In this document: in pieces, positions 35,412 to 45,190 of the stretch
How the letters are laid out: each line of letters opens with the position of its first letter
How positions within the stretch are numbered: the first letter of the stretch is position 1
NCBI GenBank assembly: GCA_011525625.1
Contig: WYAX01000029.1
Span: forward strand, 124,001-188,000
Source of the DNA: Nitrospira defluvii
GTDB taxonomy: Bacteria; Nitrospirota; Nitrospiria; Nitrospirales; Nitrospiraceae
Direction: 5' to 3'
Length of the DNA: 64,000 nt
Translations under genes and position numbers: made by a program
The notes under the pieces: model-generated
Told to the model about the DNA's origin: nothing
The model's input: the letters and a program-made list of their open reading frames with translations, nothing else
Database searches by the model: none

Positions 35412-36593
35412 ATGATCGGACAATCGCTGAAATTGACGACGATCCGAGGCATCGAGGTCGGGATTCATTATTCCTGGTTCATCATCTTTTTTCTGCTGAC
35501 GTTTTCTTTGACCGCTCGATTCGCATCGGAACATGCCCACTGGACGATGGCGGAGCATTACGCCGTCGGGATCGCCACGAGCCTGCTGTTCTTCGCGTCG
35601 ATCCTGCTGCACGAATTGGCGCATAGTTTTGTCGCGCTGGCCAAGGGGCTTCCGGTCCGCGCGATTACGCTGTTTGTGTTCGGCGGCGTGGCCCAGATCG
35701 GACGAGAGCCGGACCGGCCGATCACGGAGTTTCAGATCGCAATCGCCGGGCCGATCGCAAGTGCGCTGTTGGCGCTGGGATTCGGATCGGTGGCCTATCT
35801 GGCCGGCGACCGGTTGGAACACCTGGCTGCGCTCGCCGGCTGGCTCTCCTCGATCAACCTTGTTCTGGCCATTTTCAATCTCGTGCCGGGGTTCCCGCTT
35901 GATGGGGGGCGTCTCTTCAGGGCTCTCCTCTGGCATGTGACCGGCAATTTGACCAGAGCCACGCGCATCGCCGCGCGAGCAGGGCAAACGGTGGGTTATA
36001 CGTTCATCATCTTCGGCATCTGGACCAGCTTTACCATCACATGGTTCAGCGGATTGTGGCTCGCGTTTATCGGTTGGTTCCTTCTGAATGCGGCGCAGGA
36101 AAGCGTCGTGCAGGTCAGTGTGCGGTCCGCGTTGACCGGGTTGACGACCGAAGACGTGATGGCCCGGGACTGTCCGGCCGTGTCCGGACGGATGCGTCTT
36201 GTTGAGCTGGTGCAGGAGCAGATTCTCAAGACAGGGCAGCGGTGTTTCGTCGTGACCGATGGCAGCCGGTTGGAAGGGCTGGTCACCCTCCATCAGGTCA
36301 AGGCGGTGCCTCAGGACCAATGGAGCAGGATATCGGTGAGTGAGGCCATGACGCCGTCGTCGCAGGTGCGTACGGTCGCGCCCGGCACACCGATTCTAGA
36401 GGTGCTGCAGGTCATGGAAAGAGAGGACATCAATCAGGTTCCGGTCGTCGCGGGTGATCGGTTGGTGGGCATGATCACGCGCGATCATGTGTTGCGCGTA
36501 CTCGCCGCGAAGGTGGAACTCGAACTTCCCGCAATCCCAGGCCTGATTCAGGGATCGGGGGACCTGCCACCACGGAGCAGGGTTGCCTCATGA
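35412..36593 (+). CDS. Site-2 protease family zinc metalloprotease with CBS domains
   Basis: 393 aa from the ATG at 35412 (GGAG seven bases upstream; the longer open frame is not convincing). It has five to six membrane spans, the zinc motif HELAH (about residue 73) and the third ligand in NLVPGFPLDGGR (about 155-170). Two C-terminal CBS domains (about 235-375) may bind adenine nucleotides. This M50 subgroup cleaves membrane-embedded substrates such as anti-sigma factors or regulators; no candidate substrate gene is adjacent except the 31-aa peptide. Confidence 0.9.
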   Translation: MIGQSLKLTTIRGIEVGIHYSWFIIFFLLTFSLTARFASEHAHWTMAEHYAVGIATSLLFFASILLHELAHSFVALAKGLPVRAITLFVFGGVAQIGREPDRPITEFQIAIAGPIASALLALGFGSVAYLAGDRLEHLAALAGWLSSINLVLAIFNLVPGFPLDGGRLFRALLWHVTGNLTRATRIAARAGQTVGYTFIIFGIWTSFTITWFSGLWLAFIGWFLLNAAQESVVQVSVRSALTGLTTEDVMARDCPAVSGRMRLVELVQEQILKTGQRCFVVTDGSRLEGLVTLHQVKAVPQDQWSRISVSEAMTPSSQVRTVAPGTPILEVLQVMEREDINQVPVVAGDRLVGMITRDHVLRVLAAKVELELPAIPGLIQGSGDLPPRSRVAS

Positions 36594-36934
36594 TGATGGA
36601 GCTTGTCGGAACCGAGGCCGGGCGAACGAAGAGGTATAGCTGGTTGGATTGCTCGGGATCGTTGCGGACCCATCGGTGGTCGCAGGACATCACCCTCGTA
36701 GAGAGTGATCTCGTGGAAAGTCGTCCGGTGATCACCCGGTTCGTGGTTGCCTGGCTCACGGGCCGACAGCATGATGGCGTTGACCCTGATGGTGGTGACC
36801 GAGGTGGAAGCATGGAAGACGATCGCGTATCTGCGGACCTTCTGTAAGTCCTGACGGAATTCCAGCCACTCAGGCCCTAACAGGGATTTTGTACCGTCCT
36901 GTGGATGTACGATCATGTGATCAAGATTGTCCAC
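36548..36934 (-). CDS. Hypothetical protein, uncertain
   Basis: A 128-codon frame from GTG 36934 (or ATG 36916) that overlaps the 3' end of the site-2 protease gene. The first about 85 residues have sensible composition and GC-rich third positions (EWLEFRQDLQKVRR, HASTSVTTIRVNAIML); the overlapping tail is less natural. The ribosome site is weak (AGGTAGG at a long distance). A plus-strand frame of 85 codons covers the same region with poorer features. If neither is coding, the gap 36594-37008 is empty. Confidence 0.3.
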   Translation of the reverse strand: MDNLDHMIVHPQDGTKSLLGPEWLEFRQDLQKVRRYAIVFHASTSVTTIRVNAIMLSAREPGNHEPGDHRTTFHEITLYEGDVLRPPMGPQRSRAIQPAIPLRSPGLGSDKLHHHEATLLRGGRSPDP

Positions 36935-37008
36935 GACGACGAACCTACCTATCCGGCAGATCAGCCGGGTAGGCCCTGACGGAGGGGTGATCAGAAAGGA
37001 CCCATCGG

Positions 37009-38448
37009 ATGATTGCGACTCTCGTTATTTTTGGCGCCTCTGGAGATTTGACGTCGCGCTTCCTGATGCCCGCCATCATGCGGCTCTACGAGGCAGGGCA
37101 GCTGCCTGCTGGATTCCGGGTCGTCGGGCTCGCGCGGGACGACTGGGATACCGCGATGTTTCGACGCCATCTTGAGGAGAAGCTTAGGTCATCCGCGCGA
37201 CAGGCGGTCCTTGCGCGTACGGAATATCGCCCTGTGGACGTGACAGATCCCGATCAACTCGCGGAGGTGTTGGGGAAAGAGACACAACCTGTCGTGGCGT
37301 ATCTGGCTCTGCCTCCCTCTCTCTTTACGCCGACTATTGAGACAATGGCGACGTGCAGGTTACCCAGGGGCAGTAAGCTGGTGGTGGAAAAGCCGTTCGG
37401 AACCGATCTCGCCTCCGCATGTGATCTCAACCGCCTGCTTCACGAATCGTTTCCTGAACAGGACGTCTTCCGGTTGGACCATTTTCTAGGGAAACAGACG
37501 GTGCAAAACATTCTCGGCTTGCGGTTCGCCAACCGGGTCTTCGAACCCCTGTGGAACGCCCAACATATCGAACGGGTCGAGATTGTATGGGAGGAAACCC
37601 TGACGGCGGCCGGTCGGGCATCATTTTACGACGGGACCGGCGCGCTTCGAGACATGATTCAGAATCATTTGCTCCAGTTGCTGGCATTGGTCGCGATGGA
37701 ACCGCTGCACAGCCTGGATGCACGCACGCTTCGCGATCGAAAGGTGGATGTATTTCGCGCGGTCCGTCGGCTCGCGCCTGGTGAGATTGATCGGCACACG
37801 GTGCGTGGCCGGTACGGGCACGGGGCTGCGGACGGCCGTGAAGTATCGCCGTATGTCGACGAAGCAGGCGTGGATCCAGGGCGGAAGACGGAAACCTTTG
37901 CTCAGGTGGTGTTGTCGATCGATAACTGGCGCTGGGCCGGCGTGCCGTTTGTGCTGCGGACAGGGAAAGCTCTGGGGCGTAATCGCCGTGAAGTGGTCGT
38001 TCATTTCAAACCTGTCCCTCACGTGGCGTTCGGGCAGGAGACGCAACCCCCGTCCAATGTGTTGACGATCGAACTGGCGCCAGACCGGATCGCGCTCTCG
38101 GTGAATGTCAACAAGCCGGGCGACCTATTCGAGATGGAACAAGTCGCGTTGGACCGATCATTCGGTTCGGAAGGACTTCCGGCCTATGCGCGGTTGTTAC
38201 TCGATGTCCTGAATGGCGACCCGATGTTGTCGATTCGTGATGATGAAGCGGAAGAGTCCTGGCGGATCGTGGAACCGATTCTCGCGCGATGGGCGGAGGG
38301 AGGTGTGCCGCTGCTGGAATATGCCGCCGGTACGGAGGGACCACCGCTGTTGCCTTCACGAGGAGGTTTGACAGCGCCTGCGCAGGATCGGCAATCCCTG
38401 GAACTGATCACCATCCGAGATCGTGAAGCGGGGACTCGGCAGTCCTAG
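37009..38448 (+). CDS. zwf: Glucose-6-phosphate 1-dehydrogenase
   Basis: 479 aa, standard length. The NADP-binding motif is GASGDLTSRF (residues 9-18), EKPFG lies at 127-131 and the active-site motif RLDHFLGK at 155-162 (Phe replaces the more usual Tyr). It catalyses the first step of the oxidative pentose phosphate pathway, making NADPH in the cytosol. AAAGGA is placed before the ATG. The next gene is a GH15 enzyme, so the pair may act on stored glucan or trehalose. Confidence 0.95.
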   Translation: MIATLVIFGASGDLTSRFLMPAIMRLYEAGQLPAGFRVVGLARDDWDTAMFRRHLEEKLRSSARQAVLARTEYRPVDVTDPDQLAEVLGKETQPVVAYLALPPSLFTPTIETMATCRLPRGSKLVVEKPFGTDLASACDLNRLLHESFPEQDVFRLDHFLGKQTVQNILGLRFANRVFEPLWNAQHIERVEIVWEETLTAAGRASFYDGTGALRDMIQNHLLQLLALVAMEPLHSLDARTLRDRKVDVFRAVRRLAPGEIDRHTVRGRYGHGAADGREVSPYVDEAGVDPGRKTETFAQVVLSIDNWRWAGVPFVLRTGKALGRNRREVVVHFKPVPHVAFGQETQPPSNVLTIELAPDRIALSVNVNKPGDLFEMEQVALDRSFGSEGLPAYARLLLDVLNGDPMLSIRDDEAEESWRIVEPILARWAEGGVPLLEYAAGTEGPPLLPSRGGLTAPAQDRQSLELITIRDREAGTRQS

Positions 38449-38610
38449 CCGCCGGACGCCAACGGCGTCATCGCGTGGACCGGAATTGCTTCGGACAGGA
38501 TCGCCATTGCGCGCCGGCGGTCAAGGGAATCGTCAGTGCGTCGATCGATAAGGGTGCACAGGGGACAGGAGACGACCTGAATTCCACATCGGAAGGTCGA
38601 GAGGAACGCC

Positions 38611-40440
38611 ATGATGCAACCGGTATTGAAGGAACTGCGGCGAGTGGACGGATATTTGCCGATCGAAGATTACGGCCTCGTTGGAGAGGGCGCCACCGCG
38701 GCGCTCATCGGACGGGACGGAAGCCTGGCCTGGTTGTGCCTGCCTCGCTTCGATTCACCACCCTTGTTCTGCAGTCTGCTGGATCGCACGCATGGGGGGC
38801 AGTTCACCGTCGCACCTGCCGGCGTACTGGAGTCCCGTCAATTCTATGAATACGACACCGCTCTGTTGGTGACAGAAATGCGAACGTCCACCGGTTTGTT
38901 GCGGGTCACGGATCTGTGTCCCTTACTGGCGGGATCCGATCTCTCGGAAGACGTGCCGGCGACGCGACGAGAACTCCTGCGGACGGCCACTGTCGTCGAG
39001 GGAAGCATAGACCTGACGATTCACGTCGAGCCGCGTGGCGGAGCTGAGGCAGAGCCGCGTGATGGTGGGCTTCGCATTCATTGTCGTGCGCAGCCTGATC
39101 TGAACCTTCACCTCTACTCCACGTCGCCATTGACCGGATTGCGCACGTCCCTGACGATCAAGGCCGGGCAATCGGTCCACCTGCTTCTCTGTTGGAGGCC
39201 AGGTGCTGGGCATGCTCCAGGCTTCGATGAGGCCGCGCTTCGCCGGGACACGGTGGCCGTCTGGCGGCGGTGGCTGCAGTGTCTGGACTACCACGGCCCC
39301 CAGGAAGCGTTGATTCGGCGTTCCGCGATCACCATCAAACTGCTGGATCACTTTGAGAACGGCGCGATCGTCGCGGCGCCGACCTCGTCGCTTCCGGAGC
39401 TCATCGGTGGGGAGCGCAACTGGGATTACCGTTATGCTTGGGTGCGGGATGCAGCCTTTTCCGTCTATGCCCTGCATCGCATCGGGCTCTCGCACGAGGC
39501 CGCCGGCTTTCTTGCCTGGGTATTGGATGCTGTGGAGCGTGATGGAGAACCTCGTGTCATGTATGACCTCGACGGACGGATGCCTCCGGAGGAGCGACGT
39601 GACACCGGCTTGGAAGGCTACCGTCGTTCGACACCTGTGCGCTGGGGCAATGCGGCGGCGGAGCAACATCAGCACGATGTCTACGGCGAGATCCTGGACT
39701 GTGCCTATCAATGGGCGGCGCATCACGGCAGGACATCTGAACGAGTATGGAGTCGACTCCTGAAGCTGGTTGACGCCGCGGCAGGGGCATGGCGCAAGTC
39801 CGATCACGGCATCTGGGAGGTCCGTACCAGCGGACGCCCCTTTACCTATTCGGCGGCCATGTGCCAGGTGGCGTTGGACCGTGCGGCCAGGATGGCCGAG
39901 CGGTTCAGATTGCCTGGACCAGCTGAGGCCTGGAGGCGGACTGCCAAGGAGATTCAGGACGCGATCTTGGAGGAAGCGTGGGATCCGAAGATGCAGTCGT
40001 TGACGGAACATCTGGGCGGTGGGGGATTGGACGCAAGTCTTCTGACGTTGCCGCTCCGTCGAGTGGTGTCGGCGAATCATCCGAAGATGGTGGCCACGAG
40101 CCGTGCGATCGTTGAGCGACTGGGAGCAGGGCAGGGGCTGTTGTATCGCTACCTGCCGGAAGAATCGCCTGATGGGATCGCCGGTCATGAGGGCGCATTT
40201 CTTCTATGCAGCTTCTGGCTCGTGGATAACCTGGCAGAGCAAGGTCGGCTGGATGAGGCCATGGAGTTGTATGCTTCTCTCTGTGCGAGAGCGGGCCCGC
40301 TCGGACTCCTGCCGGAAGAAATCGATCCCCCGACCGGCGCCTTTCTCGGCAACTATCCTCAAGCATTCAGCCATATCGGGGTGATTTCGAGCGGGGTGAA
40401 TCTGGCACGCCTGTTCGAGAAAGCCGGCCGAACGTGTTAG
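38611..40440 (+). CDS. Glycoside hydrolase family 15 protein (glucoamylase/trehalase-like)
   Basis: 609 aa. The N-terminal beta-sandwich starts LPIEDYGLVGEGATAALIG, typical of the bacterial GH15 group. The alpha/alpha-barrel begins near residue 230 with GERNWDYRYAWVRDAAF (about 267-283), and catalytic Glu candidates lie in EEID near the C-terminus. No signal peptide, so it acts in the cytosol, releasing glucose from glycogen, malto-oligosaccharides or trehalose. GAGAGGAA precedes tandem ATGs. Linked to zwf. Confidence 0.88.
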   Translation: MMQPVLKELRRVDGYLPIEDYGLVGEGATAALIGRDGSLAWLCLPRFDSPPLFCSLLDRTHGGQFTVAPAGVLESRQFYEYDTALLVTEMRTSTGLLRVTDLCPLLAGSDLSEDVPATRRELLRTATVVEGSIDLTIHVEPRGGAEAEPRDGGLRIHCRAQPDLNLHLYSTSPLTGLRTSLTIKAGQSVHLLLCWRPGAGHAPGFDEAALRRDTVAVWRRWLQCLDYHGPQEALIRRSAITIKLLDHFENGAIVAAPTSSLPELIGGERNWDYRYAWVRDAAFSVYALHRIGLSHEAAGFLAWVLDAVERDGEPRVMYDLDGRMPPEERRDTGLEGYRRSTPVRWGNAAAEQHQHDVYGEILDCAYQWAAHHGRTSERVWSRLLKLVDAAAGAWRKSDHGIWEVRTSGRPFTYSAAMCQVALDRAARMAERFRLPGPAEAWRRTAKEIQDAILEEAWDPKMQSLTEHLGGGGLDASLLTLPLRRVVSANHPKMVATSRAIVERLGAGQGLLYRYLPEESPDGIAGHEGAFLLCSFWLVDNLAEQGRLDEAMELYASLCARAGPLGLLPEEIDPPTGAFLGNYPQAFSHIGVISSGVNLARLFEKAGRTC

Positions 40441-40670
40441 ACGGTGAACGTGATGAGGGAACACCTTCGTTACAGGCTCAGGCCATCGCTCGACGACAGA
40501 GTGGCCCTGGTTCTCTGCAGAGTCCGTGAATCGTTGCGCCGATCTAATGGCGGAGTCTCCATGCGCTCGACGCCGTCAACTGGTTCGGGTTGCTCATCGA
40601 CGGCTTTGATAGCAAGTAGGCTCCGTAGTCGCCTGCATGAATCCTTACACCGACAAGAAGGTCTGACGCC

Positions 40671-41369
40671 ATGACACAGCACTGGATCGACATCTCAGTC
40701 CCCTTGCGTAACGGGATGCCACACTGGCCGGACAACCCTCCGTTGCGGATCGATCGGACCATGGATCTCAACTGCGGAGATGAGGCCACAGTCTCGACCC
40801 TTTTCATGGGATCTCACACCGGTACTCACATGGATGCGCCACTGCATTTCGTCAAGGCCGGACGAGCGATCCATGAGATGCCGCTGACCGCCACGATCGG
40901 CCCCGCGCAGGTCATCGAGATTCATGATCCGAGCGCCATCACACTGGACGAACTACGCCGGCATCTCATCCGGCCGGGAGCACGTGTGTTGTTCAAAACG
41001 AGAAATTCCCTGCGGCGATGGGGGGAGCAGGATTTCATGGAGGACTTTGTCTATCTGACCACAGAGGCCGCTCGCTGGCTCGTACAGCAGCGTGTGCGGA
41101 CGGTGGGTATCGATTACCTGTCGGTCGGCGGGTACAAGAGAAATGGGCCTGAAGTCCACCATGTGCTGCTGGAGGCACAGATCTGGATCATTGAGGGCCT
41201 GGATCTCTCCGCCGCGATCCCGGGATTCTACGATCTGATTTGCCTTCCGCTCAACATCCTGCAAGGTGACGGCGCTCCCGCGCGAGCCCTGTTGCGTCCA
41301 CGCGACGAATCGACCGCGGACGACGAATCGGTGGAGATTGTGGAGACAGGGGAGATCCACGATTCCTGA
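40671..41369 (+). CDS. Cyclase/kynurenine formamidase-like metal-dependent hydrolase
   Basis: 232 aa. The cyclase-family motif HTGTHMDAPLHF (about residues 46-57) supplies metal ligands, and ISVPLRNGMPHWPD is the usual N-terminus; GIDYLSVGG and HHVLLEAQIWIIEGL follow. The family includes arylformamidases and other small amidohydrolases with a manganese or zinc centre. No tryptophan catabolism gene is nearby, so the substrate is unknown. Confidence 0.8.
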   Translation: MTQHWIDISVPLRNGMPHWPDNPPLRIDRTMDLNCGDEATVSTLFMGSHTGTHMDAPLHFVKAGRAIHEMPLTATIGPAQVIEIHDPSAITLDELRRHLIRPGARVLFKTRNSLRRWGEQDFMEDFVYLTTEAARWLVQQRVRTVGIDYLSVGGYKRNGPEVHHVLLEAQIWIIEGLDLSAAIPGFYDLICLPLNILQGDGAPARALLRPRDESTADDESVEIVETGEIHDS

Positions 41370-41622
41370 TGGAACCGGACCGGCTAGAGGATTCTACCCC
41401 TGTTGCTTCGCGGACTATCGAAAGCCGGCGAACCAGGGGCCCGGCCTCTCACACGGCGTTTCCTTTCTGCTAGGAGACATCGCCGACGCGGTCGTGATCA
41501 ACGACGACGATCTATGTTTTGTGAAGGACTATCATCGTCAAACCGTGATGCACCGTGCGAGGACGCGGCGGGCTGTGGTGGCTCGCTGTTGGTTCTCATG
41601 CCCATCCACAAAAGGAGGCCTT

Positions 41623-42090
41623 ATGGCTGTCTGTGGTCCGCGAGATCGTGAGTGGCTGAGCGTCACAGCGTTCACGCTCATTGAGTCGAGCAGGCCCGCG
41701 CAGATCAAAGCATTCACCATGGCTCAATTAAGAGCCGGGAGCATGCGGGCCAGGAAGTACTGGGAACACTATCGGACTCTCTCGAGACAACAACGTCGCA
41801 CGAATAAATCGGACGTGAGGAAAGACCGATCACAGCCACTCTCGAATGTTCGGACAGAGCGGAAGGCCCAGCTCTTCGCCGAGGCCTTGCGCCGGTTTGA
41901 AATACGCGCGACACAGATTCAGACACGAGATCAGCCGCAGCAAGGTGCGCGTGCGAAGGCACGCGTGATGCACGATAACGAGCGGAAGGGCGGCGATAAG
42001 GGCCTGCCGTTCGCAAGACGAGGTATGCCACCGTCGAGCCGTCCGGGCTTGTCTGCAGAGGAATACCTTCCGGGAGGAGGATCACGATGA
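41623..42090 (+). CDS. Basic hypothetical protein coupled to the oxidase gene
   Basis: 155 aa from the ATG at 41623, marked by a strong AAAGGAGG 5 nt upstream; the frame runs further upstream but without support. It is Arg/Gln-rich with no membrane span or signal peptide. Its stop codon overlaps the oxidase start as ATGA at 42087-42090, and the oxidase ribosome site lies within its last codons, so expression is coupled. No family recognised. A role in oxidase expression or assembly is possible. Confidence 0.55.
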   Translation: MAVCGPRDREWLSVTAFTLIESSRPAQIKAFTMAQLRAGSMRARKYWEHYRTLSRQQRRTNKSDVRKDRSQPLSNVRTERKAQLFAEALRRFEIRATQIQTRDQPQQGARAKARVMHDNERKGGDKGLPFARRGMPPSSRPGLSAEEYLPGGGSR

Positions 42091-44981
42091 CCGACCAAGA
42101 CCTGATCAACCGTCCATTAATCAAAGCCTGGTTGTGGTGGGCGCTGATCTGGCTGACATTGTTCCCCATCGTCGGGGTGGTGGTCTCGATCAAATTTCAT
42201 AATCCGGAATTTCTCGATGGCGTATCCTGGCTGACGTTTGGCCGCTTGCGGCCGATCCATGTCAACGGCGTGATCTTCGGATCCTTCTCGACCGTGTTCT
42301 TAGGACTGCTGTACTACATCGTTCCGCGTCTGTGCGGCGTGCGCATGTATAAGGAGGCATGGGGATGGTGGCTGCTCTGGGCGTGGAACGCATTTCTCGT
42401 GCTCGGGAGCGCATCGTTCCTGTTTGGTCTCAACATGGGATTGGAGGCAGGGGAGTTCGAGTGGCCCTTCAATCTCCTACGGTTTCTGATTCTCGGCCTG
42501 ATTACCGTGCAGGTCCTGGGGACCGTCTTCCGGCGGACGGAGCGGCGTTTCTACGTCGCCATGTGGTACACGACCGCCGCGCTCATCTGGACGATCATGA
42601 ACCTGATCCTTGGCAATGTGCTGTTGACCTATGCGGACGACATTGCCGGCGTGAACAGCGCAGCGATGCATGGCCTGTATATTCACTATATTGTCGGTCT
42701 CTGGATCACCCCAGCCGGGCTGGCCCTGATTTATTATTTTCTTCCGCTGAGCGCCAGGAGCCCGCTGTATAGCCACAAGCTTTCGCTCTTGGGATTCTGG
42801 GGGCTGGCGTTTTTTTATCCGTTCGTCGGCACGCATCATTATCTATACAGTCCGATTCCTCACTGGACCCAGACGGTCTCGATCGTGACCAGTATGCTGC
42901 TCATCATTCCGGTCTGGACGGTCGTGGTGAACTTCTTCGGTACGATGTTCGGGCGCTGGGGCGCCGTCGCGGGCGGGGGCGGCGGCGACAATTATGCCGC
43001 CAAGTTTCTGATGATGGGCGCGGTCTATTACTTGATCGGGTGTTTTCAAGGCTCGGTTGAGGCGCTGCGTCGAGTTCAGGAACTCACCCATTTCAATGAT
43101 TTTGTGATCGCCCATTCTCATCTCACGGTGTTCGGCACCTTCGTGGTCTGGGCGGTCGGCTCCGCCTATTATGTCTGGCCCAGGGTCACCGGCCGACGCT
43201 TGTGGAGCGACAGACTGGCGAGTTGGCATCTGTGGTTGACCGTCGCCGGATTCACTGTCATGGCTGTCGGCTTATCGGCGCAAGGATTCGTCCAAGGATC
43301 GATGCTGGAATATGGCGCGAACTTCGTGGACACGGTCAAGGAAATGAAACCCTGGTGGGTGGCACGCACATTAGGCGGCCTGGCCATGGACGTCGCGCTG
43401 CTGCTGATGGTGATCAATTTCTACAAAACGGCGCAGGAGGGCGAGCTGTTGGCGCAAGACGGCGACGCGGCCACCCGGTCGGTCGATACGCCGGTCCACG
43501 TCGTCGCAACGGGAAGCTGGATCGAAAGTCCTTCCACGGTACTCCTGATCGCCGGCTTCGGCTTTTTCTTTCTTGCCGTTGGGGTACAGGGGGTGACTCC
43601 CTGGTTGATGGCCGAAACTCGAACGGCCACAGTTCAGGACACGGTCACACAGCTGCCGATTCAGGTGGCGGACTATACGCCGCAAGAGCTGAAGGGCAGG
43701 CACGTGTACATCCGCGAAGGTTGTTGGTATTGCCACTCGCAATACGTACGCCCCGTCACCGGCGAATCGTTTCGCTGGGGACCTGTATCCCAGGCCGGTG
43801 AATATGCGCATGATCGGCCGCATCTCTTTAGTACCCGTCGCATCGGCCCGGACCTGACCAGAGTCGGACGAAAGTATGGCGACGATTGGCACGCCGCCCA
43901 TTATTGGAATCCGAGGGAGGTCGTGCCGGATTCCATCATGCCGGCCTTTCCTTGGCTGTACGAGTCTGCGAACGACGGCGACGCACCGCACGTGAACGAA
44001 GACGGCAAGGCTCTGATTGCCTATCTGCAGAAACTGGGGACCGGTATCGGGGATTGGCGGGAAGGGTTCGCCGCGACTCAGGTCACAGGTGGCCAGGTAC
44101 TCAATACAAGTCCGCAATCGCAGGAGGATTTGCTCGTGTTGGGTCAAACTGTTTACGAGCGTCGTTGCGTCGGTTGCCATGGCGTCAACGGAGACGGGCG
44201 TGGGCCCGCTGCTCGATTTATGGAACCGCGCCCGCGCGATTTTACCAAGGGCATCTTCAAGTTCAGATCGACGCAGGGGAAAGATTCGCTGCCCACCGAC
44301 GTCGATCTTTATAGCACGGTGACGCACGGGCTCTGGGGCACTTCGATGCCGGCCTGGCAGGAAATGTCTGAGCATGAACGGCGGGCGGTGGTGCAGTATA
44401 TCAAGACCTTTTCCGATCGTTGGGTCACGGAGACGGTCCCACCGTCGATCACGATTGCGCCCGAACCGGCGGTCACGGACATTTCTCTGGAGCAAGGCAA
44501 GACTCTATTTATAGCAAACTGCATGCTCTGTCACGGAGCCGGGGGCCAGGGAAATGGTCCGATGGCTCCGGTGATCAAGGATATTTGGGGACAGCAGCTC
44601 AAGCCGGCCAATTTCACGCTGGCGGCCGGCCTCTCGGGGGGCGTGAAACTTGGTCATGATGGAGCACATCTGTTCAGAGCGGTGACGACAGGCATCGGAG
44701 GAACCCCTATGCCTGTGTTCGGAGAGCATCTGAAACCGGAGGAGATCTGGGACATCGTCCACTATGTTCAATCGTTGCGCGTGGCGGCTCACGAGCAGGA
44801 GCTTGTGGCGGTGGGTCTAAAAGAGGGGGATCTGGAGCAGGCAAGGACCCGCATGTGGGCAGCGCTTTCGCCGGCCGCCAGGCGGGGTGATTTGGAGAAG
44901 ACCATCATTCAGGCTCCATCCGATTCGCCCCGCACGGCTCGGGTGACCGGCGGGACCGTCAATGGAAGGCGACGACCATGA
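42087..44981 (+). CDS. Fused cbb3-type haem-copper oxidase (CcoN-CcoO-dihaem cytochrome c in one chain)
   Basis: 964 aa. Residues 1-475 are a CcoN-type catalytic subunit: low-spin haem ligands H58 and H345, CuB ligands H200, H250 and H251, haem b3 ligand H343, and Y244 at the place of the cbb3 cross-linked tyrosine. A membrane anchor (484-502) leads to a CcoO-like domain with CWYCH (546-550). Two CcoP-like c domains follow, with CVGCH (694-698) and CMLCH (812-816). All key ligands are intact, so one chain holds the electron-entry haems and the oxygen site. No ccoGHIS assembly genes are nearby. Confidence 0.88.
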   Translation: MTDQDLINRPLIKAWLWWALIWLTLFPIVGVVVSIKFHNPEFLDGVSWLTFGRLRPIHVNGVIFGSFSTVFLGLLYYIVPRLCGVRMYKEAWGWWLLWAWNAFLVLGSASFLFGLNMGLEAGEFEWPFNLLRFLILGLITVQVLGTVFRRTERRFYVAMWYTTAALIWTIMNLILGNVLLTYADDIAGVNSAAMHGLYIHYIVGLWITPAGLALIYYFLPLSARSPLYSHKLSLLGFWGLAFFYPFVGTHHYLYSPIPHWTQTVSIVTSMLLIIPVWTVVVNFFGTMFGRWGAVAGGGGGDNYAAKFLMMGAVYYLIGCFQGSVEALRRVQELTHFNDFVIAHSHLTVFGTFVVWAVGSAYYVWPRVTGRRLWSDRLASWHLWLTVAGFTVMAVGLSAQGFVQGSMLEYGANFVDTVKEMKPWWVARTLGGLAMDVALLLMVINFYKTAQEGELLAQDGDAATRSVDTPVHVVATGSWIESPSTVLLIAGFGFFFLAVGVQGVTPWLMAETRTATVQDTVTQLPIQVADYTPQELKGRHVYIREGCWYCHSQYVRPVTGESFRWGPVSQAGEYAHDRPHLFSTRRIGPDLTRVGRKYGDDWHAAHYWNPREVVPDSIMPAFPWLYESANDGDAPHVNEDGKALIAYLQKLGTGIGDWREGFAATQVTGGQVLNTSPQSQEDLLVLGQTVYERRCVGCHGVNGDGRGPAARFMEPRPRDFTKGIFKFRSTQGKDSLPTDVDLYSTVTHGLWGTSMPAWQEMSEHERRAVVQYIKTFSDRWVTETVPPSITIAPEPAVTDISLEQGKTLFIANCMLCHGAGGQGNGPMAPVIKDIWGQQLKPANFTLAAGLSGGVKLGHDGAHLFRAVTTGIGGTPMPVFGEHLKPEEIWDIVHYVQSLRVAAHEQELVAVGLKEGDLEQARTRMWAALSPAARRGDLEKTIIQAPSDSPRTARVTGGTVNGRRRP

Positions 44982-45190
44982 GTGAACGAAAGGACACGCA
45001 GAAGGATGATTCGCGTTTCGAGCACCAGTCGGAGCCGCGGGACGACTTTGAGGCCGAGCCACCGTATGTGTATCGGCATGCGGGGATTGCAGAGCGGGAC
45101 GGACGCATTCCTGTGTGGTTGAAGCTGGTGGTGGTAGGGTTGCTCGTGTGGAGCGCCTATTACACCATCCGCTATTGGAGCGCGTCGTAA
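44978..45190 (+). CDS. Small single-span membrane protein of the oxidase operon (CcoP N-terminus/CcoQ-like)
   Basis: 70 aa starting 4 bases inside the oxidase gene (ATGA). It has a polar N-terminal half, then a single C-terminal membrane helix (IPVWLKLVVVGLLVW) ending YYTIRYW. The YRHAGIAERDGRIPVWL arrangement resembles the N-terminal anchor of CcoP, the piece missing from the fused oxidase. It likely acts as an assembly or stabilising subunit. Confidence 0.7.
   Translation: MSERKDTQKDDSRFEHQSEPRDDFEAEPPYVYRHAGIAERDGRIPVWLKLVVVGLLVWSAYYTIRYWSAS

Noticed and set aside
36590..36847. 85-codon plus-strand frame after the site-2 protease
   Set aside because: Composition and third-position bias are weaker than on the opposite strand, and no family is recognised; the minus-strand alternative is listed at low confidence.
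42087..44981. Reading the oxidase as a cytochrome bd-like or aa3-type enzyme
   Set aside because: The ligand set, the Tyr at position 244 and the CcoO/CcoP-type haem c domains fit the cbb3 type; no CuA motif is present.
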